64,000 bases of DNA from contig NZ_JAFELM010000043.1 in NCBI RefSeq assembly GCF_016890225.1, positions 124,001 through 188,000 of the forward strand. Direction: 5' to 3'. Each line of letters begins with the position of its first letter. The stretch's first letter is position 1. The position numbers were made by a program, and so were the translations under genes. The notes beneath the pieces are model-generated. The model ran no database searches and was not told the DNA's origin. It saw only the letters and a list, made by a program, of their open reading frames with translations. The DNA comes from Bacillus suaedaesalsae. Lineage in GTDB: Bacteria; Bacillota; Bacilli; Bacillales; SA4. This document shows, in pieces, positions 50,664-59,767 of this stretch.

Positions 50664-52478
50664 TTATTCGAAACTTTGTTCTAAGTCGTCAATTAGGGAT
50701 CCTACATATGATACCGCTTTACGAATGGCATCTGGTTTTGTCATGTCAAGTCCGGCGTGTTCGATAAGTTGTTGTGGAGTTAGAGTTCCTCCAGCTTTTA
50801 ATACTTCTAACCAACGGTCAACAACTACTTGCCCTTCTTCCTTCATCATAGAAGCAACAGCAGTTGAAACAGTTAATCCTGCAGAATAGGTGTATGGGTA
50901 AAGTCCCATGTAATAGTGAGGCTGACGCATCCAAGTCAGAGATGCTCCTTCATCAATCTCGACAGTATCACCCCAGAACGTCTTTAACACATCTGCTTTT
51001 TGTTCACATAATAAAGCTGCTGTTAATGGAGTCCCTTCTTCAGCAAGTCTATATACTCGTCGTTGGAATTCACCTTCTAAAAGGTGAGTAACAAAGTTAT
51101 GATAATACGTACCTAGGAATTGTAACGTTACCCAACGTTTCATACGAGGGTCTGTAGTATTCTTTAAAATATGCTGACCAAATAACAGCTCATTCATTGT
51201 TGATGGTGCTTCAACAAAGTAAGTAGATGGTCTTGTATTTAAAATCGTTTGATATTTATTTGCTAAATAGAAGTGTCCTGCGTGACCAAGTTCGTGTGCT
51301 AGAATGAATGCACCTCTCATTGAATCTGTCCAAGTTAATAGAATGTATGGGTGTGCTCCATATGGACTTGAACAAAAGGCTCCTGTTGATTTACCAACGT
51401 TATCCGGCAAGTCCACCCATCTTTCTGTTAAAGCTTTTTCCATCACACTTGCATATTCTTCGCCCATTACTTGTAGCGATTCTAAAATAAGCTTTGATGC
51501 TTCTTCATACGTCGTTTTTGGATTGAATTCAGGATCCAACGGTGCTTTTAAATCACAAAAACGTAACGTATCTAACCCTAATACTCGTTTTTTTAAGCGA
51601 GCGTACCTTTGCATATGGGGGGCAAGTTCTTTTTCGATGACATCTAATTGGTTATGATACATCTCTTGACTCACTTCTTGTGGCTGCAAGAGCATGTCGG
51701 TCACGGAATTGAATTTTCTTAGTTTTGACAATGTTACTTGTTTATTGACTTCTGCAGCATATGTCGCAGCATACGTGTTTTTGTATTGCTTTAAGGTTGT
51801 AACGAAAGAATCATAGGCCTTTCTACGTAATGAAGTATTTGGCGAGATTTCAAAATGATCTTCAAATAACGCAAATGAAAGAGGGTGTTCGTTACCTTCA
51901 TCATCAACTATTGAATCAAACTGCATATCAGATGACTTACTTCTTTGATAAATTGTATATGGAGAACCGTGAACTTCTCCTAAAGCAGCCAAGGCTTCTT
52001 CAGTTTCTGGATGCAGTTGGTACGGCTTTAAGAGAGTGATGTCATGTAAAACCTTCTTATAAGTATGTAGTTCTTTATTTTCATTTAAGAAGGATGTGAT
52101 AGTGTCCTCAGACAGGGATAATACTTCAGACTTAATAAATGAGAAGGCAGCCATAACATGGGAGTAAAGTGCTCCAACACGGGACATATCGGCTTGATTT
52201 ACTGGATTTGTTCCATCTTCTGAGAATCGTAAACTTGCATGCGTGTACACTCTAACTAGTTTCTCAAGGAGTGATTCTTGTGCTTTTAAGCAATTCACGA
52301 GTTGTTCTGCACTTTCTGACAGCGTCCCCTTATATTGTGTCACGGATTGGAGATTCTCTTCAATAAAGGCTGCACCAGCTTTAAATGCTTCATATGTAGG
52401 GAAGAGATCTTCTAAATTCCATGTTGTTACTACTGATACTTCATTACGATTTGGACGTTTCGCCACTGTTTTTTCCAT
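50664..52478 (-). CDS. pepF: Oligoendopeptidase F
   Basis: 604 residues of the M3 metallopeptidase family. The zinc motif is FILAHELGHAGHF (HExxH) with the downstream glutamate in STMNELLFGQHIL. The N-terminal helical PepF domain begins TTWNLEDLFPTYEAF. It degrades oligopeptides of 7-17 residues inside the cell. ATG 52478 has AAAGGAG eight bases ahead. No in-frame problem is seen. It is a single gene. Confidence 0.95.
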   Translation of the reverse strand: MEKTVAKRPNRNEVSVVTTWNLEDLFPTYEAFKAGAAFIEENLQSVTQYKGTLSESAEQLVNCLKAQESLLEKLVRVYTHASLRFSEDGTNPVNQADMSRVGALYSHVMAAFSFIKSEVLSLSEDTITSFLNENKELHTYKKVLHDITLLKPYQLHPETEEALAALGEVHGSPYTIYQRSKSSDMQFDSIVDDEGNEHPLSFALFEDHFEISPNTSLRRKAYDSFVTTLKQYKNTYAATYAAEVNKQVTLSKLRKFNSVTDMLLQPQEVSQEMYHNQLDVIEKELAPHMQRYARLKKRVLGLDTLRFCDLKAPLDPEFNPKTTYEEASKLILESLQVMGEEYASVMEKALTERWVDLPDNVGKSTGAFCSSPYGAHPYILLTWTDSMRGAFILAHELGHAGHFYLANKYQTILNTRPSTYFVEAPSTMNELLFGQHILKNTTDPRMKRWVTLQFLGTYYHNFVTHLLEGEFQRRVYRLAEEGTPLTAALLCEQKADVLKTFWGDTVEIDEGASLTWMRQPHYYMGLYPYTYSAGLTVSTAVASMMKEEGQVVVDRWLEVLKAGGTLTPQQLIEHAGLDMTKPDAIRKAVSYVGSLIDDLEQSFE

Positions 52479-52663
52479 CAATCATTCTCCTTTTCTATTT
52501 CGCATAAAATTATAGATGTTTCGTGTTGCTAATTAAATGTATTATATTACATTTTTAATTTTTAGGCTTTATAATTTTAAAATATTTTGAAAATTATTTA
52601 TGGAAGCATAACAATAGTGCTTAAGCTAATTTAGAGTTGCTTCAAAATCAACATACAGCCTAT

Positions 52664-52692
52664 TAAAAAAAGAGTCCTTTATTAGACTCTTT
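52664..52692 (-). terminator. Terminator of the SIMPL-domain gene
   Basis: On the reverse strand AAAGAGTC pairs with GACTCTTT, then six further Ts (A-run at 52664-52668 and on). The stem overlaps the stop codon region of the gene to its right. Confidence 0.85.
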
Positions 52693-53314
52693 AATAATAG
52701 AAATATTCTACTTTTATTTTCGCCTCTATCTTTTGCATACCAGGCTGAATAGGAGTTGATTCTGCTGCGAAAGCAGTGACTTTACTTAATGGATAAACTT
52801 GATACGATTCCTCTTCTACGCGAAGTGGTATTGGATAAAGACGAACGCTGTATGAGTTTGTTAATGAGAGTGCCTTTGCGTGTGCATCCTGAACGGCTAA
52901 GTTTAATGCCTGTAAATAATATTTCTCTGCGTTTTCAACCGTAAATCGAATCGAATTGACAGTGTTGGCACCACTTTGAACAGTTTCATCAATGATTTGG
53001 CCAATTTTTGTCATATCTTTTATTTTTACTTGAAGTATATGTGTGACACGATAACCAAGTAAAAATTGTTTATTGTCACGAAACTCATAAACCGGTTCAA
53101 TTAGGTATTCCTCTGTTTGTATATGCTCACGTGGTATACCTAAACGTAAGAGGGTATCGATAATATTGTTTGTTTGAGATGCATTTTCCTTTTGAATCAC
53201 CTCTAACTCTTTTCCTTCTGTCATAACCCCTAATGATATAAATGCGGTATCAGGTTGCACACTTAGTTCTCCGGTACCAGAAACAATGAGATGTTTATAC
53301 TTTTTTTGGGTCAA
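52691..53314 (-). CDS. SIMPL domain protein (DUF541)
   Basis: 207 residues. HLIVSGTGELSVQPDTAFISLGVMTEG opens the DUF541/SIMPL family, and LAVQDAHAKALSLTNSY plus YPLSKVTAFA continue it. SIMPL proteins form ring-like assemblies; relatives include BP26 and YggE, of unclear function. No signal peptide is present, so it is likely cytoplasmic. The start is TTG 53314 with AAGGGGG. Confidence 0.88.
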   Translation of the reverse strand: MTQKKYKHLIVSGTGELSVQPDTAFISLGVMTEGKELEVIQKENASQTNNIIDTLLRLGIPREHIQTEEYLIEPVYEFRDNKQFLLGYRVTHILQVKIKDMTKIGQIIDETVQSGANTVNSIRFTVENAEKYYLQALNLAVQDAHAKALSLTNSYSVRLYPIPLRVEEESYQVYPLSKVTAFAAESTPIQPGMQKIEAKIKVEYFYY

Positions 53315-53385
53315 AAAAATTCCCCCTTCATATCAAGTCATTATCATTGATATGCGAGAGGGTACTTCAGCATAACACTTCTTAT

Positions 53386-53637
53386 TTAATGATACTGTTC
53401 ATCAGAATAAAATTGGTCATATGCGTTTAGGGCTGCCTCCTCTGAAGCGAATAAGGCATCATCATTTTCAATAACATGAAAGGTTTCGTGTAAAAAAAGT
53501 GCAACTCCATCAGGATTGTGTGGATGTGGTACGATTTCAGCCTTTTTTACATTGGAGACAGTTGGAGTATGGGGATTGTTATATATAACGTAGACTTCGT
53601 CACCAGGGTTTACATCTTTTGGATCGATTGTTTCCAT
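53386..53637 (-). CDS. SplA-domain protein (TRAP-like regulator of spore photoproduct lyase family)
   Basis: About 83 residues. NPGDEVYVIYNNPHTPTVSNVKKAEIVPHP followed by ALFLHETFHVIENDDALFASEEAALNAYDQ matches the SplA family I know from the Bacillus spore photoproduct lyase operon. The start is ATG 53637, nine bases after AAAGGA; two upstream in-frame ATGs lack spacing. No splB gene is near, so it may act elsewhere or be a paralogue. It is convergent to none and transcribed toward the SIMPL gene. Confidence 0.78.
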   Translation of the reverse strand: METIDPKDVNPGDEVYVIYNNPHTPTVSNVKKAEIVPHPHNPDGVALFLHETFHVIENDDALFASEEAALNAYDQFYSDEQYH

Positions 53638-53785
53638 AAAACTCATTCCTTTCAATATGTAATATCTAGAGTAGTATGGTGTTATTTAACTCAAATTATG
53701 ATTGACCCCATGAAAAATAGACATGTCCATTCAGTTTGTTTATGATGGACATTGAAGATAAGTAAGTAAACAAAGGAGTATGAAC

Positions 53786-54661
53786 ATGGATATTAAAAAA
53801 GTTGGAACACATAATGGAACCTTTCATGCCGATGATGTCATTGCATATGTCATATTAGATGAGCTATACGGACCGTTAGAGTTAATCCGATCTCGTGATA
53901 AAGAGATTCTAGCAACGTGTGATCTTGTTTTTGATGTTGGTGGAGGGAAATACGATCACCATACAACCGATAAGGAATACCGAGAAAATAATATTCCTTA
54001 TGCTGCAGCGGGTTTAGTATGGAGAGATTTTGGAAAGCAATTGCTACAAAAAAAGGGAGTAGCTTCTGCTTACGTAGATAAGATATTCACTTATATTGAT
54101 GAGAAGTACATACAAGGTTTAGATGCGGTGGATAACGGTGTACGTTTCAAAAGAGAAATGATTGTTCCTGAACTTTCGACAGACATTCATCGCTTCAATC
54201 CTAAATGGAATTTACAGGAAGATGAACAAGAGCAGTTTAGGAGGGCAGTGGAGTTTGGACGCACCTCGTTTATGAATTTAATTAAAGATCAAATCTCAAA
54301 GGTAGCGGCAATTCATGTGATTGAAAAAGCATATGCAGAACGAACTAAAAAGGAAATCTTATTTCTAGAGCAGCATTGTCCTTGGCATTCTGCACTTCTT
54401 CAAGTAGATACGAGAGGTGAAGTGCTGTTTGTCATTTACAAGGATCATCGTAAAGGATATTTAATACAAGTCGTACCATTAAATGAGAATACGTTTGAAG
54501 CTAGAAAGGACTTACCAGAGGAATGGGCAGGGAAGGAAGAAGCAGAGCTTAATCAGATAATTGGTATTGATGATGCGATTTTTGCGCACCCAGCACGATT
54601 TATTGCCGGTGCTAAATCAAAGGAAAGCATACTGAAAATGGCGGAATTAGCATTAAAGTAG
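53786..54661 (+). CDS. MYG1 family protein (DHH-like hydrolase)
   Basis: 291 residues. THNGTFHADDVIAYVILDELYGP gives the H-x-D-D metal motif, and FDVGGGKYDHHTTD the DHH motif of the MYG1/UPF0160 family. Eukaryotic MYG1 is a 3'-5' RNA exonuclease; bacterial roles are untested. ATG 53786 is preferred to ATG 53780 for spacing from AAAGGAGT. It is followed 12 bases on by an acetyltransferase gene, probably an operon. Confidence 0.9.
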   Translation: MDIKKVGTHNGTFHADDVIAYVILDELYGPLELIRSRDKEILATCDLVFDVGGGKYDHHTTDKEYRENNIPYAAAGLVWRDFGKQLLQKKGVASAYVDKIFTYIDEKYIQGLDAVDNGVRFKREMIVPELSTDIHRFNPKWNLQEDEQEQFRRAVEFGRTSFMNLIKDQISKVAAIHVIEKAYAERTKKEILFLEQHCPWHSALLQVDTRGEVLFVIYKDHRKGYLIQVVPLNENTFEARKDLPEEWAGKEEAELNQIIGIDDAIFAHPARFIAGAKSKESILKMAELALK

Positions 54662-54673
54662 TGGGAGAAGATA

Positions 54674-55141
54674 ATGTTAAAGATAAATAAAGTAACATTA
54701 CAGGAGAAAGAGAAACTTGGTAATCTATTTGAGTATTACGTGTATGAGTTTAGTCCATATTTAAAAATAGATATAGGAACTGATGGGAAATTCGGATTTG
54801 GTCAATTAAACGAATACTTTACGGATTCTTATGATCCTTATTTTATTTACAAGGATGACAACCTTGTTGGTTTTTGCATTGTACAGAAGCTGACTAACAA
54901 GGATTATGACTATCAAGTTGACCAATTTTTCATCTTAAAACGATATGAAGGATTAGGCTTAGGGAAAGCAGCAGCTTTTCAAATTTTTAATCAATACAAA
55001 GGTCGATGGAATATAACTCAAATTGAGACAAACTATAAGGCGCAAGCGTTTTGGAGAGGAACTATTAAAGCTTATACGAATAATACGTTTGATGAGTTAT
55101 ATGATGATAATCGTCGTTCTGTCCAACGGTTCCAGTCTTAA
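54674..55141 (+). CDS. GNAT family acetyltransferase
   Basis: 155 residues. KRYEGLGLGKAAAFQIFNQYKGRW carries the acetyl-CoA loop (R-x-x-G-x-G), with IETNYKAQAFWRGTI as motif B. Family members with DNLVGFCIVQKL are predicted acetyltransferases of unknown substrate. It sits between MYG1 and a SnoaL-like gene with short gaps (12 and 15 bases), so a three-gene operon is likely. GTGGGAG precedes the ATG. Confidence 0.82.
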   Translation: MLKINKVTLQEKEKLGNLFEYYVYEFSPYLKIDIGTDGKFGFGQLNEYFTDSYDPYFIYKDDNLVGFCIVQKLTNKDYDYQVDQFFILKRYEGLGLGKAAAFQIFNQYKGRWNITQIETNYKAQAFWRGTIKAYTNNTFDELYDDNRRSVQRFQS

Positions 55142-55156
55142 AAAGGAGAAAAAAGG

Positions 55157-55495
55157 ATGTATACACCAGAACAGTTAGCCCAAAAACAATTAGATGCATA
55201 TAACAGACAAGATATTGATGAATTTGTATCTGTTTATGCTGATGATATCGTTGTAATGGACTTTCCATCTAATAATATTACTCTCTTAGGTAAGGAGGAA
55301 TTTAGAACTAGGTATCACAACCTTTTCCTTCAAAATCCTAACCAGCATGCCGAGTTAAAGCATCGACTTGTTAAAGGCAATATTGTAATTGACCATGAGT
55401 ATGTAACAGGTAGAGAGAATGGAATAAATACTGAAGCTATCGCCATGTATGAAGTCAATCATACTCATATACGAAGAGTGTGGTTTGTTAAGTGA
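55157..55495 (+). CDS. SnoaL-like/NTF2-fold protein
   Basis: 112 residues. AQKQLDAYNRQDIDEFVSVYADDIVVMDFPSNN is the standard start of NTF2-like steroid-isomerase/SnoaL proteins, and IAMYEVNHTHIRRVWFVK ends the sheet. No clear catalytic pair is seen, so binding rather than catalysis is possible. AAAAGGAG precedes ATG 55157. Third gene of the probable MYG1 operon. Confidence 0.8.
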   Translation: MYTPEQLAQKQLDAYNRQDIDEFVSVYADDIVVMDFPSNNITLLGKEEFRTRYHNLFLQNPNQHAELKHRLVKGNIVIDHEYVTGRENGINTEAIAMYEVNHTHIRRVWFVK

Positions 55496-55617
55496 ATGTT
55501 GTAAAATATTAGAAAAATTAGGTTTTTCCGAATAATTCCAAATGTATAGACATGTAGAATTATTCGTAATAAAATAAACAATGTTCTACATTACATAGAA
55601 ATAGGAGTGGGTCTTTT

Positions 55618-56208
55618 ATGTTAAAGAAATTAATCGCTGCAGGGATTATCTCTAGTGCGTTATTACTAGCTGCATGTTCTGCTGACAAAGAAACAACTGA
55701 AGAACCAAAAGCTGAAGAAACAGAAAAAGAAACAGAAAAGGTTGAAGTGGATACAAGAACAGAACTTGTTAACTTCCACATTTCACTAATTGATAATTTC
55801 AAAGATGAATATCAAACTTATTCAGCTTATGGTGCTGCTATTGCTGCAAAGGATGCCGCTGTTGCTTCTCAATCAGATGCAGAAGTAGCTGAAGAAGATA
55901 AGCCAACTGCAGAAGATATCGCTGAATTAGAAGCTGCAATTGCTGAAGCGAAAGCTAATGCTCAAGGTATTGCTGATGCATCTGCTGACGAAATTCGCAA
56001 CTATGAAATCCCGGCTGAATTAGAAACTTACAGTGCGGATATTAAGGCTGCTTTAGAAGATCTTGCTAAGTTCTACGAAGGTGTAAAGGCTGACGTTGAT
56101 AACACAGAAGCTAACGAAGCTCTATTCACTTCATTTGGTGAGAAAATGGGAGCTCTTTTTGAAAAAGAAGAACTACCAGCACCTAACTACGCAAACGCAA
56201 TGAGCTAA
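55618..56208 (+). CDS. Acidic putative lipoprotein (196 aa)
   Basis: Signal peptide with lipobox LLAAC (Cys at about 19). The next 35 residues are a Glu/Lys/Thr-rich linker (TEEPKAEETEKETEKVEV), then an Ala/Glu-rich helical domain (YGAAIAAKDAAVASQSDAEV; EDIAELEAAIAEAKANAQGI). No enzymatic motif. Such proteins occur in alkaliphile-like Bacillaceae, where surface proteins are acidic. AGGAGTGG precedes the ATG. A terminator follows. Confidence 0.7.
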   Translation: MLKKLIAAGIISSALLLAACSADKETTEEPKAEETEKETEKVEVDTRTELVNFHISLIDNFKDEYQTYSAYGAAIAAKDAAVASQSDAEVAEEDKPTAEDIAELEAAIAEAKANAQGIADASADEIRNYEIPAELETYSADIKAALEDLAKFYEGVKADVDNTEANEALFTSFGEKMGALFEKEELPAPNYANAMS

Positions 56209-56213
56209 AGAAT

Positions 56214-56243
56214 AAAAGGTAAGCACGATGGTGCTTACCTTTT
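56214..56243. terminator. Bidirectional terminator after the acidic lipoprotein
   Basis: AAAAGGTAAGCAC and GTGCTTACCTTTT pair perfectly around GATG, between convergent genes. Confidence 0.93.
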
Positions 56244-56244
56244 T

Positions 56245-57009
56245 CTATTGCTTCCTTGTTTCTTCAAATTCCTCTTCTGTTTCATGCTTATCATCTGATT
56301 TAGATAAATACCCAAACAGATAATTTGAAGTTGTTTTCCAACTATTCTCGAGTTTTTCCGTAATAAATGAAAAGCGTTCAAAGATAATACTCTTTAAATG
56401 ATCAATTTGTCTTGAGATTTTTTGAGTAATTGCTTCTTGCTGATCTAATCGTTCCATAATAGTTTTATGAAACGCTTCTTGTAGTGCTAAAGTTTCTGAT
56501 AAATTTTTATACAACTCTTCCTGTTTTGAAAGCTGATCGTTAATAGTGTCTAGCATACCTTCATTCTCAAAGATCTTTTGAGATATTTTCTGCCCAAAAT
56601 TGTCTTGTGCGGTTAATCCATCTAATATAGCTTGATGAATGATTTCATCGCTTTCTAGTTTCTTTTTCATTTCTAAATTTATTTTTTCTAAATGGAGTAT
56701 ACGATCTAACAATGTTTGGTTCACAAGTTCTTGCTGTTCCATACGGTTACCAAAGCGTGTTTGAGTATGTTCTTGTTTTTGAATTTGTGTAATGACTTCA
56801 GTAAAGTACTTGTTTTGTTCCGTTTTCGCAACTTTCATTAAATCATAAACATCTGTATACGATTCGGATATTCGCTCATTTACTTTTTGTTGCTCTTCAA
56901 TAAATTTTGTCATTGGACTAGTTCTATATAAATGTTGATTAGAGTTTGCATTGTTAATAGAAGAAGTAAATAACTTGGGCTTTATTCTGTTATTACGGTC
57001 TATTCCCAT
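56245..57009 (-). CDS. Coiled-coil protein (254 aa), unknown function
   Basis: ATG 57009 follows AAAGGAGTG; the frame extends 12 codons further without a ribosome site. From about residue 30 almost the whole protein is heptad-repeat coiled coil, with recurring units like LDRILHLEKINLEMKKKLES and LSETLALQEAFHKTIMERLD. A repeating pattern L-D-x-Q-E/x-L recurs about every 30 residues. A short unstructured tail ends it. No known family. It might be a spore or cell-envelope scaffold. Confidence 0.7.
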   Translation of the reverse strand: MGIDRNNRIKPKLFTSSINNANSNQHLYRTSPMTKFIEEQQKVNERISESYTDVYDLMKVAKTEQNKYFTEVITQIQKQEHTQTRFGNRMEQQELVNQTLLDRILHLEKINLEMKKKLESDEIIHQAILDGLTAQDNFGQKISQKIFENEGMLDTINDQLSKQEELYKNLSETLALQEAFHKTIMERLDQQEAITQKISRQIDHLKSIIFERFSFITEKLENSWKTTSNYLFGYLSKSDDKHETEEEFEETRKQ

Positions 57010-57227
57010 TCTTAACACTCCTTTCCGTTTTTTATGGAAGGGCATAAAATTAGTTACTTATTTTATGTATATGCATAAGGCTTGGTGCAAGTTTCCTTCA
57101 ATTTAGTGGTGTCACAGGATTTTGTCGCATTTTCGGAACTTATGACAACCTTCGTCGAAACTGTTTAATTCTTCGTATTTTATTGTCATACTAGGAAAGC
57201 TACGTTACGAAAAAGGGCGGATGTTGT

Positions 57228-57395
57228 ATGGATATTGATAAGTTAAAGAAAGCAATCGAGAAGCAAAGAGAAGAAATGACTTCACTTGGTTTGAAGTATG
57301 GTTTAACGAACTGTCATACTGTCAAATCAAGCCAACAGCTAGATCAGTTACTCAATCAACTGGAATATATAAGTAAAACAAAAATGTATAAATAA
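57228..57395 (+). CDS. Spo0E-like sporulation phosphatase (55 aa)
   Basis: MDIDKLKKAIEKQREEMTSL followed by GLKYGLTNCHTVKSSQQLDQ: the SQxLDxLL motif and two-helix hairpin are the signature of Spo0E-family aspartyl-phosphate phosphatases. These remove phosphate from Spo0A and delay sporulation. AAGGGCGG precedes ATG 57228. A weak terminator (GGTT/GACC then TTTTTT, about 57410-57427) follows the stop. Confidence 0.88.
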   Translation: MDIDKLKKAIEKQREEMTSLGLKYGLTNCHTVKSSQQLDQLLNQLEYISKTKMYK

Positions 57396-57436
57396 AACTT
57401 AATTAATAGGGTTTATAGACCTTTTTTCGAATAGAA

Positions 57437-57455
57437 AATAATGATAATCATTTGT
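57437..57455. promoter_or_regulatory. Fur box
   Basis: ATAATGATAATCATT (57438-57452) matches 15 consecutive positions of the 19-base Fur consensus GATAATGATAATCATTATC; only the first base and last three differ. It contains a possible -10 (GATAAT, 57443-57448). Only about 70 bases separate it from a terminator, with no protein gene between. Confidence 0.7.
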
Positions 57456-57526
57456 TAAAAAGAAGATAGCCAAAAAGTGCAAGCTGGTGCCCGTTTACAT
57501 AAATGGAACTAGCTTTATTTATTTTT
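57455..57526 (+). ncRNA. Candidate Fur-regulated small RNA
   Basis: Downstream of the Fur box a transcript of about 70 bases would end at the strong hairpin AAGCTGGT/ACTAGCTT (57481-57515), with inner stem CCGTTTA/TAAATGG, followed by TTTATTTATTTTT. No ORF fits. The layout (Fur box, short RNA, terminator) recalls Bacillus FsrA, but the sequence is not recognisably FsrA. The 245 bases after it, up to the LysM-CAP gene, hold nothing I can support. Confidence 0.4.
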
Positions 57527-57771
57527 CCAAAGGCTGTATTTACATTTTCTTTCGAACAAGTACAGCAACAAGTAATTATAGTCTTCGGGGCATATTCAAG
57601 GAAGCAATGATTCTCAAAACGATTGAAGATTTAATTGTAAATAAATTAGGTAAAATTTATTAAAAGAGCCTTATTAAAATTATTGATTATTTCATGCATT
57701 TGAAACATCGTGGAGAGACAAACTATAAGTGTTACATAGTAACAACTATATGTTTATATTGGAGGTTCATT

Positions 57772-58392
57772 ATGATAAAAAAGACAATTGTTGCTTTAGC
57801 CGCTTGTTTGTTTGTGTTACCGATTTATTCTAATGCCCAAATTAAGATGTTTAACGAACCACCTTTCTCTCATTATAAGGTTTCTCCAGGGGATTCGTTT
57901 TGGTTCATTGCAAAGCGTTATGGATTAGATTATCGTGAGCTAATGAGATTAAATCCAAACGTAGAACCGACCAACATGCACGTTGGTGAAATCATTCGCT
58001 TAAAGGCAGATGCATCTAGTTCAAGTTCATTCCATGACCAAGTGGCGTCGCTAGTCAATCAAGAAAGAGCGAAAGCAGGTCTAGGTAAGCTGACTCATGC
58101 GGCCGACTTAAAAGCGGTTGCTCAGAAGAAGGCTGAGGATATGATTAACTCTAATTATTTCTCTCATACAAGTCCTAATTATGGATCTCCTTTCCAAATG
58201 ATGAAAACATTTGGTATTACGTACCAAGCAGCTGGAGAGAATATTGCTAAAGGGCAAAAAACTCCACAAGAAGTTATGAATGCATGGATGAACTCACCTG
58301 GACACAGAGCGAATATTCTTAAGCCAGAGTTTAATACAATAGGTGTTGGTTTCCATCACGGTGCATGGGTTCAGATGTTTATTAAGAGATAA
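57772..58392 (+). CDS. LysM-CAP domain secreted protein (YkwD/SafA-like)
   Basis: 206 residues from ATG 57772 with TTGGAGG ahead. A signal peptide (about 1-23) precedes one LysM domain (HYKVSPGDSFWFIAKRYGLDYRELMRLNPNV). A serine-rich linker leads to a CAP/SCP domain (LVNQERAKAGLGKLTHAADLKAVAQ; HTSPNYGSPFQMM; AAGENIAKGQKTPQEVMNAWMNSPGHRANIL). Bacillus relatives sit in the spore coat or wall. LysM binds peptidoglycan. A clear terminator follows. Confidence 0.92.
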   Translation: MIKKTIVALAACLFVLPIYSNAQIKMFNEPPFSHYKVSPGDSFWFIAKRYGLDYRELMRLNPNVEPTNMHVGEIIRLKADASSSSSFHDQVASLVNQERAKAGLGKLTHAADLKAVAQKKAEDMINSNYFSHTSPNYGSPFQMMKTFGITYQAAGENIAKGQKTPQEVMNAWMNSPGHRANILKPEFNTIGVGFHHGAWVQMFIKR

Positions 58393-58397
58393 AATAT

Positions 58398-58433
58398 GAA
58401 AGATCCATCATTTTTTTGATGGATCTTTCTTTT
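58398..58433 (+). terminator. Terminator after the LysM-CAP gene
   Basis: GAAAGATCCATCA and TGATGGATCTTTC form a 13-bp perfect stem around Ts, followed by TTTT. Confidence 0.95.
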
Positions 58434-58529
58434 ATAGGAAAATAAATGGAAAAAAGATAATAAGTATGATATTTTGAAGAAGGTGTACATAAAAGATAGA
58501 TATAAATCATAAGAAGTGGGGGAATTACG

Positions 58530-59762
58530 ATGACTGAATTCGAGCAACTTATAGAAAAGTATGCAGAACTTGCAGTAAAGGTAGGCGTTAATGTTCAGCC
58601 GGGGCAAACATTACTTGTAAATGCTGATATTAATAGTGCTCTTTTTGTAAGAAAGGTTACACAAAAGGCATATGAAGCAGGTGCGAAATTAGTCTCTGTT
58701 GAATGGTCAGACGAAACAGTGACAAGAATTCGCTACGATCATGCCTCTGACGAATCTTTTCATTATTTTCCAGATTGGAAAGCAGATATGCTTAAACGTG
58801 CATTTGAAGAAGGTGCTGCCATTCTTTCTGTTGTGTCAATGAATCCTGATTTGTTAAAGGGTGTTGACCCGGAGAAAATTGCAAATTTAAATAAAGTAGC
58901 AGGAGAGGCTTCGAAGAAATATAGACATTTTATGATGGCAGATAAAAATAGCTGGTCAATCGTTGCAGTTCCTTCTCAAGCTTGGGCTGCAAAAGTCTTC
59001 CCAAATGAAAATCCTGAGAGCCAAGTGGAAAAGTTATGGAATGCTATTTTTGAGGCGACAAGAACGTTCCTTGACAATCCAGTTGAGGCTTGGAATCAAC
59101 ATAATGCAAGTTTGAATCAAAAAGTTGATTACTTAAACTCACATAAATTTAAGGCGCTACATTACAATGCAAATGGTACTGATTTAACAGTAGAACTCGC
59201 TGATAAGCATCTATGGGTTGGTCCTGCCAGCATAAATGAAAAAGGCGATCAATTTATTGCCAATATGCCTACAGAAGAAGTATTTACAACACCAAAGAAA
59301 ACAGGTGTACATGGAACAGTTCGAAGCTCTAAGCCCTTAAATTATGGTGGAAATGTAATTAATAATTTTTCTCTTACTTTTCAAGATGGTAAGATTATCG
59401 ATTTTCAAGCAGAAGAAGGCTATGATACATTGAAGAAATTAATTGAAACAGATGAAGGTTCCCGTTATTTAGGAGAAGTCGCTTTGGTTCCACATCAATC
59501 ACCAATTTCGAACATGAATATCATCTTCTACAACACGCTATTTGATGAAAATGCATCACATCATCTCGCAATTGGGAATGCATATGCCTTTGCAATTGAA
59601 GGTGGAAAGCAGATGTCCGAGGAAGAATTAAGTGACAATGGTGCAAACCGCAGCATGACACACGTTGATTTTATGATCGGTTCAGAGGATATGAATATTG
59701 ACGGAATTACTGCTAACGGAGATCGAGTTCCATTATTCAGGAATGGAAACTGGGCAATATAA
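58530..59762 (+). CDS. M29 family aminopeptidase
   Basis: 410 residues. The AmpS/AmpT-type thermophilic aminopeptidase family is marked by VNVQPGQTLLVNADINSALFVRKV at the start. Metal-site segments are NMPTEEVFTTP, YLGEVALVP, FDENASHHLAIGNAYAFA and MTHVDFMIGSEDMNIDG. The enzyme removes N-terminal residues from peptides in the cytoplasm using two metals. GGGGGAATT precedes ATG 58530. Single gene with terminator. Confidence 0.95.
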   Translation: MTEFEQLIEKYAELAVKVGVNVQPGQTLLVNADINSALFVRKVTQKAYEAGAKLVSVEWSDETVTRIRYDHASDESFHYFPDWKADMLKRAFEEGAAILSVVSMNPDLLKGVDPEKIANLNKVAGEASKKYRHFMMADKNSWSIVAVPSQAWAAKVFPNENPESQVEKLWNAIFEATRTFLDNPVEAWNQHNASLNQKVDYLNSHKFKALHYNANGTDLTVELADKHLWVGPASINEKGDQFIANMPTEEVFTTPKKTGVHGTVRSSKPLNYGGNVINNFSLTFQDGKIIDFQAEEGYDTLKKLIETDEGSRYLGEVALVPHQSPISNMNIIFYNTLFDENASHHLAIGNAYAFAIEGGKQMSEEELSDNGANRSMTHVDFMIGSEDMNIDGITANGDRVPLFRNGNWAI

Positions 59763-59767
59763 TTTTG

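Noticed and set aside
57530-57663. Open frame without an early start (reads GCIYIFFRTSTATSNYSLRG and on to NKLGKIY)
   Set aside because: Only an ATG at codon 27 (57607) with a weak, too-close ribosome site; the upstream part has no start codon and no recognised family. Considered as a Fur-regulated basic protein (FbpA-like) but the pattern does not match.
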